Positions 57,195 through 64,000 of a stretch of DNA of 64,000 nt are shown here, piece by piece. The stretch lies in assembly GCF_041260665.1 (NCBI RefSeq), contig NZ_JBGCCT010000009.1:306224-370223 (forward strand), written 5' to 3'. Origin of the DNA: Catenulispora sp. GP43. Lineage in GTDB: Bacteria > Actinomycetota > Actinomycetes > Streptomycetales > Catenulisporaceae. The number at the start of each line of letters is the position of its first letter. The first letter of the stretch is position 1. Both the position numbers and the translations under genes were made by a program. A model generated the notes under the pieces. It had not been told where the DNA came from, did no database searches, and saw nothing but the letters and a program-made list of their open reading frames with translations.

Positions 57195-57461
57195 ATGACC
57201 GAGAACAAGGCCGGGGACAAGGCCGAGCACAAGCGCTGGACCGTGACCGACTACGACGAGCACACGATTCACCTCAAGGCCCCGTTCCGCATGATCTTCA
57301 ACGACAACATCTCCCTGTCGCGCGACGCCATCGCCACGGTCGAGGAGCGTCAGGGCCATGACGTCATCATCGTGTCGACCATGGACGGCCGCAGCTACGA
57401 GGTGCTGCGCGGGGTGGCACGCGCGCAGCGGGCGAAGACCAAGGAAGCGTTCGGACTGTGA
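57195..57461 (+). CDS. Small hypothetical protein (88 residues)
   Basis: Start ATG 57195. The product has a hydrophilic N-terminus and a compact beta/alpha body (TVTDYDEHTIHLKAPFRMIF, VEERQGHDVIIVSTMDGRSY). No family recognised with confidence. The frame extends far upstream but with no gene-like codon use before the ATG. It stands alone between the TetR gene and the PL7 gene and ends in a terminator hairpin. Strong third-position bias supports that it is real. Confidence 0.7.
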   Translation: MTENKAGDKAEHKRWTVTDYDEHTIHLKAPFRMIFNDNISLSRDAIATVEERQGHDVIIVSTMDGRSYEVLRGVARAQRAKTKEAFGL

Positions 57462-57465
57462 TTCC

Positions 57466-57497
57466 CCCCGCGCCCGGTCGGTGGATCGGGCGCGGGG
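57466..57497. terminator. Terminator between the small protein and the PL7 gene
   Basis: A perfect 11-bp GC stem (CCCCGCGCCCG / CGGGCGCGGGG) with a 10-nt loop, 4 bp after the small gene's stop and 11 bp from the PL7 stop. It can serve both convergent genes. Confidence 0.8.
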
Positions 57498-57508
57498 AGG
57501 TCCGGCGC

Positions 57509-58357
57509 TCAGCCGCTGTGGTGGACCGTGAGCGCGTAGAAGGCGACGCGCGCCCCCTTGGTGGTGCTGCTCGATGAGGACTGGTTGTAGGAACCGGCCT
57601 TGAAGTACATGTGGTACGCGTCGAAGGACGACGGGATCGTGTACTTCGTCGTCTTGCCGTTCACCGTCAGCGAGACGGTGTTCCCGCCGGTGACGGTGAT
57701 CGTGTAGGACCACTGCGTCCCGACCGGTACGTTCGCGATCTGGTGCGTGGTCTGGCCGCCGGACGGCGAGTTCTCGGTGCCGAGCACGATGTTGCCGTTG
57801 TTGTAGTAGTACAGCTCGACGAGCGGCTTGGTCGAGGACCCGCCGGTCCCGAGGTGGATCTGGCCCACGCACACGTGGTTGGTCACCGAGACCACGCGCA
57901 GGGTGGCCTGCAGTTGGTGGGTGCCGGCCAGGTGCCAGTCGGCGTCGCTGCCGTCGCTGTTCATCTCGCGCAGTTCCGAGCGCGCGTAGTTGGAGTTGGG
58001 CGTGGTGACGCCCTTCTCCGGCGCCCAGAACGTCATGGCCCCGTCCTTGGTGTCCGTGTAGAAGTACGAGTCCTGATAGCCCTTCGCGCCCTGCAGCTGC
58101 GAGGACGGGATCGTCCGCGGCGAGCCGGGGCTGCCCACGGGCTCCTGGAGCTCCCAGACGGACAGGTTGAAGTTGCCGCCGGGCGCGACGGTGGTGCTGA
58201 GCTTGGCCGAGGCCGCCGGAGCCGCGTGCGCCGCGGCGGCGGCGCGGGCGGGCGCGGCCTGGGCGGTCGTCGACGACGCCGCGATCACGACGCCGGTGCA
58301 GATCGCGGTGGCCGCGGCGGCCGCGGCGGCGAGATTGGGTGATGCGCCTCTGAGCAT
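57509..58357 (-). CDS. Secreted polysaccharide lyase, PL7 alginate lyase type
   Basis: 282 residues. A signal peptide (about 1-35) and an Ala-rich spacer precede one PL7 beta-jelly-roll domain. The three PL7 signatures are present: RSELRE (126-131), QIH (166-168) and YFKAGSYNQ (251-259), holding the catalytic Arg, Gln, His and Tyr. QIH-type enzymes often prefer guluronate-containing substrates, but this is not decisive. It acts outside the cell on alginate or glucuronan-like polymers. I chose ATG 58357, with AAGGGA upstream. The open frame starts earlier, at 58456. Confidence 0.9.
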   Translation of the reverse strand: MLRGASPNLAAAAAAATAICTGVVIAASSTTAQAAPARAAAAAHAAPAASAKLSTTVAPGGNFNLSVWELQEPVGSPGSPRTIPSSQLQGAKGYQDSYFYTDTKDGAMTFWAPEKGVTTPNSNYARSELREMNSDGSDADWHLAGTHQLQATLRVVSVTNHVCVGQIHLGTGGSSTKPLVELYYYNNGNIVLGTENSPSGGQTTHQIANVPVGTQWSYTITVTGGNTVSLTVNGKTTKYTIPSSFDAYHMYFKAGSYNQSSSSSTTKGARVAFYALTVHHSG

Positions 58358-58608
58358 GAGAGCGTCCCTTCGGGTTGGTGGCGGTGGACGCCGGCGACGG
58401 GAGCCATGGGCCGAAGCCGGTCGAGCGTGTCCGGACCTTGCGAAGCGCGTGTTCATCGTCCGCGGCGACGGCCGGGGGCGGCAATGCCCCGCCGGTCAAG
58501 AGTGAGTAAAGGTTCATAACCAGAATCAGCGTTCGGATTCGTGAACCGGCATTGCCCTACGATTGCCGACATTCAGGACGGCATCCCGAGCACTGAGAGG
58601 AGTTCAGC

Positions 58609-59865
58609 ATGCCGGTGCCAGCCACCGAGGCAGAGGTGCTGATCGTCGGCGGCGGGCCGGTCGGGCTCACCGCGCGGGCCCTGCTGGAACGCCGGGGCGT
58701 GTCGACCGTGCTGGTGGAGAAGCATGCCACGCTCTCGCCGTTCCCGCGGTCCCGGCTGGTCAACGTCCGGACGATCGAGATCTTCCGGTCCCTCGGGCTG
58801 GCCGAGCCCGTCGCGGCGGGCGCGTTCGCGCCGGAGTACGGCCGGGTCCGCTTCCGCGACACCCTGCGCGCGGACGACTTCGCCACGGCGGCGATGATCG
58901 GGATCAACGCCCCGATCCCCGAGAGCCCCGTGATCGGCGTGGTGACCTCGCAGGACCGGCTGGAACCGGTCCTGCTCGCCGCGGCGCACGCGCCGGTCCG
59001 CTTCGGCGTCGAGCTCACCGGCCTGACCGAGGACGCCGACGGCGTCACGGCTGTGCTCCTCGACCGCCGACAGGGTACGGAGTCACGGCTCCGCGCCCGC
59101 TATGTCCTAGCTGCCGACGGCGCGAACTCCACCGCCCGCGACTGCGAGGACACCGCGACCGCTGACTGAGCCGCACTCGTCGCACGCGCCCTCGGCCCCG
59201 GTGACGATCTCCAGGTCGAGGTGCACCGGGTGGAGCACTGGGTAGTGAACGCTTTCATCGCGGAACGCTTCCGCCACGGCCGGGTCCTGGTGGCCGGGGA
59301 CGCCGCGCACGCGATTCCGCCCGCCGGCGGCATGGGCATGAACACCGGCGTCGGCGATGTGCACAACCTGTGCTGGAAGCTGGCGGGGGTCCTCCGTGGA
59401 TGGGCCGGGCCGGGTGCAGCTCCGAGCCGGCGCGGACGCCGCGAACCGGTCGAGCTGCCCTGGTCGGAGCAGTACTTCGCACAACTCGGCCTCGTGCTGG
59501 GAGTCGCCTACGACCAAGACGAGTACGAGCCCTCCGATCCGGGCACGGACTACGTCCCCACAGCCAAGCCTGGCCACCGCATGCCGCACTTCTGGCTCGC
59601 CCCGGGTCGCTCGACGCTGGACGCGTTCGGCGAGTGGTTCACCGTCCTCACTCCGGACCCGGCCGGCTGGGAGCGGCAGCTCACCGGACCGTGGCCGCTC
59701 CGCATCGAGTCCCTGCCCGCCGAGCACGCCGCCGACAGTGGCCTGCATCCCGACGGAGCCCTGCTCGTCCGGCCCGACGGCCACATCGGCGCACGCTGGC
59801 AGGACCGGCCATCCGGGGACTCCGCGCTCTACGACGCCCTCGTCGCGATCACCGGATACCGCTAG
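58609..59865 (+). pseudogene. Broken FAD-dependent aromatic monooxygenase
   Basis: The N-terminal part (58609-59169) has the FAD motif VLIVGGGPVGLTARALLERRG and runs to a TGA stop after GANSTARD. The same frame then resumes and encodes the C-terminal region with the FAD motif GRVLVAGDAAHAIPPAGGMG, ending at 59865. About 130-150 residues of the middle domain of such enzymes are missing around the stop, and the region after VLRGWAGPG is also abnormal. This fits an internal deletion plus nonsense change in a once-working hydroxylase. The ribosome site GAGAGGAG is intact, so the N-terminal fragment may still be made. Confidence 0.8.
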
Positions 59866-59879
59866 GCCATGAGAACAAG

Positions 59880-59915
59880 GCGGTGCCGCCCCCGCACCAG
59901 CGGAGACGGCACCGC
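59880..59915. terminator. Hairpin between the pseudogene and the GH87 gene
   Basis: A perfect 9-bp stem (GCGGTGCCG / CGGCACCGC) with an 18-nt loop, 25 bp from the GH87 stop, lying between two convergent genes. Confidence 0.6.
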
Positions 59916-59939
59916 GTCACCCGGAACCAGAACCAGGTG

Positions 59940-62900
59940 TCACTGGAAGATCTGGAACTCCGAGAGCTGCCCGGCCGGCCACCCGGTGTTGGCGGTGAAG
60001 TTCAACCGCACGTACCGCGTGGAGGTCGACGGGAACGTGATGGTCACGGTGTTCCCGGTCGAGGGGTCGAACGTGTAGCTCGCCGAACCGACGACGGTGG
60101 AGAAGGTGCTGTTGTCGGTCGAACCGAGCACCGACAGCGTCTGGCTCCGGGTGGCCCAGGAGCTGGACGGCGGCAGGTCGAGCACGATCTTGCTGATGCT
60201 CTTCGACGCGCCGAGGTCGACCTGGATCCACTGCGGGAAGGCGTTGTCGGTGCTCTCCCAGTAGCTGCTGGTGTTGCCGTCGACCGTGTTGCCGGGCACG
60301 TAGTTCTGCGTGTACCCGCTGGCCGAGGTCGGCTGGTTCAGCGCGAGGTTGGTGCTGCCGCTCGTGGCGCCGGTACCGGTCAGAGCGACGGTCGCCGGGC
60401 TACCGGGGGCGTTGCTGGCGATGCTCAGCGAGCCGGTCCGGGCGCCGGTGGCGGTCGGGGTGAAGGTGACGCTCACCGTGCAGGACGCGCCGGCGGCCAG
60501 CGTGCTGCCGCAGGTGTTGCTCTGGGCGAAGTCACCGGTGGCGGTGATCGAGGAGATCGATGCCGAGCCGTTGCCGGAGTTGCTCACCGTCACCGACTGC
60601 GCGCCGGAGGCGGTGCCGACGGTCTGGTTGCCGAAGGACAGGCTGCTCGGGTTGGTCGCGATCGACGGGCCGGTGGTGGTGCCGCCGCTGCCGAGGTAGA
60701 CCTGGAAGTCCGAGAGCTGACCGGCCGGCCAGCCGCTGTTGGCGGTGATGTTGACGCGGACATAGCGGGCCGTGGAGGTGGTGAACGGGATGGTCACCGT
60801 GTTGTTGTTGGCGTTCGGGTCGAAGGTGTAGGTGGCCGAGCCCACGAGGGTCGAGTAGTTCGTGCCGTCCGTGGAGCCCTGGACCGACAGCGTCTGGGTG
60901 CGGGCCCCCCACGCGGTCGACGGCGGGAGCCGCAGGACCACCTTGCCGACGGTCCAGTTCTGGCCGAGGTCGACCTGCGCCCACTGTGGGAAGGCGCCGT
61001 TCGCGCTCTCCCAGTAGGTCGACGGGTCGGCGTCGGTCAGGTTGCCGGGCACGTAGGAGCCGTTGCTGGAGCTGGCCGAGGCCGGCTGCCCGGCCGCCAG
61101 GTTCACCGAGCTGTCGACGCCGGTGCCGCTGAGCGCCACGGTGGTCGGGGTGTTGGTGGCGTTGCTGGCGACGGTGAGCGTGCCGGTGCGCGAGCCCCCG
61201 GCGGTCGGCGTGAACTTCACCGTCACCGTGCAGGAGCCGTTGACGGCGATCGAGGAGCAGTTGTTCGTCTGGCTGAAGTCACCGGTGACCGAGACCCCGG
61301 AGACGCTCGCCGCGCTGGTGCCGGTGTTGCCGATGGTCACCGTCTGGGTCCCGGCCGAGGAGCCGACCGCGGTGCGGGTGAAGGCCAGGCTGGCCGGGTT
61401 GGCGTTGAGCACCGGTCCCGGCGCGACGCCGGTGCCGGATAGCGAGACGGTGTCGGTGACGCCGCCGGCGTTGACGGTCAGGCTGCCGCTGCGCGCACCG
61501 GACGCCGACGGCGTGAAGGTGACGTTCACCGTGCAGGAACCGTTGGCCGCGATCGAGGAGCCGCAGTTGTTGGTCTGCGCGAAGTCGCCGCCGGCCGCGA
61601 TCGAGGACACCGCGGCCGCCGAACCGGTCGGGTTGGACACCGTCACGGTCTGCGCGGCACTGGTCGTGCCGGTCGCCACCGAGCCGAAGTTCAGCGAGCC
61701 GGGGCTGGTGGTGACGCTGCTGGCCGGGTACGGCGGGAAGACCGGCGTGGGGTTGTCCGAGACGCACTGCGTCGGGCTCACCCCGGAGTTGCCGCCGTTG
61801 TCGGTGATCGCGAAGGAGTTGCCCTCGCAGCTGTAGCTCGGCGCGTTGCCGGCGTTGGCCTGCGCGACGCCGGTGGCGACGACGTTCTGGAACGTCGCGG
61901 CGCCGCCGGTCTGCTCCTGCATCGCGAAGGTGCCGGTGCCGGCGATGGTCACGTTGTTCAGGCTGACGCCGCTGACCGTGCCCTCGACCCACTGGATCGC
62001 CTCGAACGGGGACTGCTCGATCAGGGCGTTGCTGACGTTGATCGGCCCGGTGATCGCGCCCTGGCTGCCGTCGAACCACAGCGCGCCGACGCCGAACTGC
62101 CAGTTCGGGTCGAGGCTGCCGTCGCGGATCAGGGTGTTGTTCGAGATGGTGGTGGTGCCTACCGGCGTGGAGCTGAAGCGCTGCCCGACCTGGATGCCGC
62201 CGCCCTGGGTCAGGCCGGTGTCGGCGACCAGGTTGCCGGTGACGGTGTTGTCGTGGCCGCCGTAGATGGCGATGCCGTTGGCCAGCTGCTGGAGCTGGAC
62301 GGTGTTGTTGGAGATGATGTCGTTGGCGTCGGCGCCGATGCCGGAGTCGGCCCAGGTCGCGATGCCGTCGTCACCGGTGTTGCGGATGTCGCTGTCGGTC
62401 ACGGTGGAGTTGGTCACGCCGCCGTGGAAGTTGATGCCGTCGGCCGTGGTGTCCCGGATCCGCATGCCGCTGAAGGTCAGCTTGTCCATCGGGCCGTCCA
62501 TCCAGGCCCCGACCTTCATGTGCTCGATCCAGATGTTGCTCACGGTCGAGTTGCTCAGCGCGCCGCCGATGCCGTTCACCTGGGCGCTGTCGTCGCGCTC
62601 CTGCACGTTGCCGGAGATGGCGAAGTTCGACAGGTGCACGTTGGTGCTCGGGTTCGGCGCGGAGTTGCCGTAGAAGCCCGGCGCGGTGCCGGTCACGGTC
62701 GAGTACCACATGCCGGCGCCGGCGATCGTCACGTTGTTCACCGAGATGTGGCCCGGGATGTTGAACGTGCCCGGCGGGATCCACACCGTGCCGCCGGCCC
62801 CGGCGGCGGCGATGGCCGCGTTGAAGGCGCCGGTGGCGTCGTTCACGCCGGTGGCGTCCGCACCCTCGCTGGTCACCGAGACCGAGCCGGCCGGCTGGGG

Positions 62901-63551
62901 CAGCGCCGCGCCGACGTTCTCGAAGTCGGCGAGGTTGACGGTGTAGGACGAGGCGGTGTCACCGGAGTCGACCTGCAGCTTGAAGGTGGTCCCGGCCGGA
63001 TAGGTCGTGGACAGCAGCCGGTGCACCTCGTCGTAGAAGTGGTGCGGGTTGCCGCTGCTCGGGGTGTTGGTGAAGGGGTAGCTGCCGTAGTACCAGCTGT
63101 AGGCGTTGGTCAGCGACAGGTCGGACTGCTTGGCGCCGTTGACGTACAGCGACAGCGGGGCACTGTATACGGACCCTGACGACGTGTCCGGGATGCTGTA
63201 CCGGACGTCGATCGAGTTGGTCGCGACCGGGGTGGTGAAGGTGATGCTCTGGCCCGAGCCGTTGCCGGCCAGGGTGACGGCCTGCCGGTAGGACGCCTCG
63301 TCGGCGAGCTGGCCCTGGCTGAAGCTGGGGCCGATCAGCGTCCCGGTGGTCGCGGCCTTCGCGGCCTCGACCTCCACGTAGGGCAGGCTCGCCCCGGAGC
63401 CGCCGGTCGCGCCGGCCGCGGCCGCGGGCGAGGCGGCGAGGGCGACCAGCGTGCCGGCGGTGGCCAGCACCGCCCCGAGGGCGGCGGCCATCGTGCGGCG
63501 TGGCGAGTGCGGTCGCGCGCCCGGTATCCGGGCGCGTGCGGATCTGGACAT
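59940..63551 (-). CDS. Secreted GH87-type alpha-1,3-glucanase with repeated domains
   Basis: 1203 residues. A signal peptide (about 1-46) is followed by a CBM35-like module (about 56-212) and a right-handed parallel beta-helix (about 220-600). The likely catalytic Asp residues are D371 in TADGINFHGG and D394-D395 in NTGDDGIATW, a pattern of GH87 alpha-1,3-glucanases and mycodextranases. Then come two choice-of-anchor-D/HYDIN-type Ig domains (about 612-800), an F5/8-type-C domain (about 812-945), a third anchor-D domain (about 955-1045) and a second F5/8-type-C domain (about 1055-1203). It would attack fungal cell walls. ATG 63551 with AAGGAG upstream. Confidence 0.85.
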   Translation of the reverse strand: MSRSARARIPGARPHSPRRTMAAALGAVLATAGTLVALAASPAAAAGATGGSGASLPYVEVEAAKAATTGTLIGPSFSQGQLADEASYRQAVTLAGNGSGQSITFTTPVATNSIDVRYSIPDTSSGSVYSAPLSLYVNGAKQSDLSLTNAYSWYYGSYPFTNTPSSGNPHHFYDEVHRLLSTTYPAGTTFKLQVDSGDTASSYTVNLADFENVGAALPQPAGSVSVTSEGADATGVNDATGAFNAAIAAAGAGGTVWIPPGTFNIPGHISVNNVTIAGAGMWYSTVTGTAPGFYGNSAPNPSTNVHLSNFAISGNVQERDDSAQVNGIGGALSNSTVSNIWIEHMKVGAWMDGPMDKLTFSGMRIRDTTADGINFHGGVTNSTVTDSDIRNTGDDGIATWADSGIGADANDIISNNTVQLQQLANGIAIYGGHDNTVTGNLVADTGLTQGGGIQVGQRFSSTPVGTTTISNNTLIRDGSLDPNWQFGVGALWFDGSQGAITGPINVSNALIEQSPFEAIQWVEGTVSGVSLNNVTIAGTGTFAMQEQTGGAATFQNVVATGVAQANAGNAPSYSCEGNSFAITDNGGNSGVSPTQCVSDNPTPVFPPYPASSVTTSPGSLNFGSVATGTTSAAQTVTVSNPTGSAAAVSSIAAGGDFAQTNNCGSSIAANGSCTVNVTFTPSASGARSGSLTVNAGGVTDTVSLSGTGVAPGPVLNANPASLAFTRTAVGSSAGTQTVTIGNTGTSAASVSGVSVTGDFSQTNNCSSIAVNGSCTVTVKFTPTAGGSRTGTLTVASNATNTPTTVALSGTGVDSSVNLAAGQPASASSSNGSYVPGNLTDADPSTYWESANGAFPQWAQVDLGQNWTVGKVVLRLPPSTAWGARTQTLSVQGSTDGTNYSTLVGSATYTFDPNANNNTVTIPFTTSTARYVRVNITANSGWPAGQLSDFQVYLGSGGTTTGPSIATNPSSLSFGNQTVGTASGAQSVTVSNSGNGSASISSITATGDFAQSNTCGSTLAAGASCTVSVTFTPTATGARTGSLSIASNAPGSPATVALTGTGATSGSTNLALNQPTSASGYTQNYVPGNTVDGNTSSYWESTDNAFPQWIQVDLGASKSISKIVLDLPPSSSWATRSQTLSVLGSTDNSTFSTVVGSASYTFDPSTGNTVTITFPSTSTRYVRLNFTANTGWPAGQLSEFQIFQ

Positions 63552-64000
63552 CACAAAGGGCTCCTTCGATGGGGCACCGTGCGGGGTACGGACCGTGGCG
63601 TTCGGTCCGGTGGGGGGATGTCGCAGCGGGAGCGTAACGCCGCCGACACCTGCGCGCAATATCCTGATCTCATTACTGCAAGGAGTTTGCCGATCCTTGA
63701 AATATTTCGATACCGGCGCGGCGCGACGAAAACCGGCAGGTCAAGGTCCTGATTTTGGGCGGCTCTGACTTGTGTGTGTGGGTCGGCGTGGGGGTGTTGG
63801 TGCGTGGTCGCTTCTGGTGCCACAGTCAAGGGCGACGGTCAAGGGCGACAGTCAAGAGCGACAGTCAAGGGCGCCTCCGGCGGCGCCTGCGCGGCGAGCG
63901 GCCTCGCTCCGGGGATGGGGGGGTCGCGCTGGCTGCTGGCGGTCGCTGCTTGTGGTCGCCTCTGTCCCGGATTCCCCGTCGCTTCGTCGCCCGGAGGGAA
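63552..64000. other. Intergenic region with a 13-bp tandem repeat
   Basis: No gene is supported here. It includes the GH87 leader and promoter zone and, at 63824-63875, four tandem copies of a 13-bp unit (AGTCAAGGGCGAC type). The sequence GCGCGCAATAT at 63652-63662 also occurs, inverted, at the GH3 promoter. The last 120 bp show no feature. Confidence 0.7.

Noticed and set aside
63551..63829. 92-codon minus-strand frame upstream of the GH87 start
   Set aside because: Product is unlike any family and the stretch has AT-rich promoter character; treated as leader.

Overview
The window reads as chromosomal DNA from a very GC-rich, mycelial-type actinobacterium. Almost every third codon position is G or C, GTG starts are common, and the gene families are actinobacterial: DUF3040, DUF3093, DUF3159, DUF3710, DUF4193, CutRS, and a long Ser/Thr-kinase pair with extracellular sensor domains. 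The content resembles Streptomyces or Catenulispora relatives. Catenulispora-like is my best guess from the protein style, but it is not proven here. No rRNA, tRNA, CRISPR array, insertion sequence or phage gene was seen.

Layout. (1) 1-9.2 kb, minus strand: the division and cell-wall cluster mraZ-rsmH-ftsL-ftsI-murE-murF-mraY, mostly joined by GTGA overlaps or very short gaps, with a three-repeat MraZ operator upstream. (2) 9.7-15 kb, plus: a MoxR ATPase, a DUF58 protein and a TgpA-type transglutaminase, ending at a 19-bp-stem terminator. (3) 15-20 kb: a DUF3040 protein, a methyltransferase, DNA polymerase IV, a small GNAT-like protein and a pirin. (4) 20-24.3 kb: glyA behind a ZTP (pfl) riboswitch, a TrmA/RlmD-type RNA methyltransferase and two TrkA/RCK proteins. 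(5) 24.4-31 kb: a TetR regulator, DUF3159, DUF3710, dut, a hotdog thioesterase, DUF3093, DUF4193 and a gamma-carbonic anhydrase. (6) 30.7-39.3 kb: an XRE-TPR regulator, a flavoprotein, a thiamine-binding-type protein, cutR-cutS, an inositol monophosphatase, hemH, dapF and miaA. (7) 39.4-47 kb: an antitoxin-family protein, a dioxygenase-like protein, a Ser/Thr kinase with an adjacent degenerate kinase, then miaB. (8) 47-64 kb, accessory in character: an unknown protein, a GNAT, a serine hydrolase, a PLP dehydratase, three large secreted polysaccharide-degrading enzymes (GH3, PL7, GH87), an MFS exporter with its TetR regulator, and a broken FAD monooxygenase.

How the parts work together. Region 1 makes and polymerises peptidoglycan precursors at the septum. 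glyA, dapF, dut, hemH, miaA and miaB are housekeeping. The TrkA pair probably gates potassium transport. CutRS is an envelope-stress sensor. The right-hand 15 kb suggests a soil polysaccharide degrader.

The most unusual item is the kinase/pseudokinase tandem. Two membrane proteins share a four-cysteine extracellular domain. The pseudokinase carries nine T-(Q/R)-x-(V/I/L/M) motifs in an acidic linker and could be a phospho-threonine scaffold. Other notable items are the ZTP riboswitch, a low-GC patch with a TTA codon inside dinB, an 11-codon ORF bridging two genes by ATGA overlaps, and several tandem repeats at gene boundaries.
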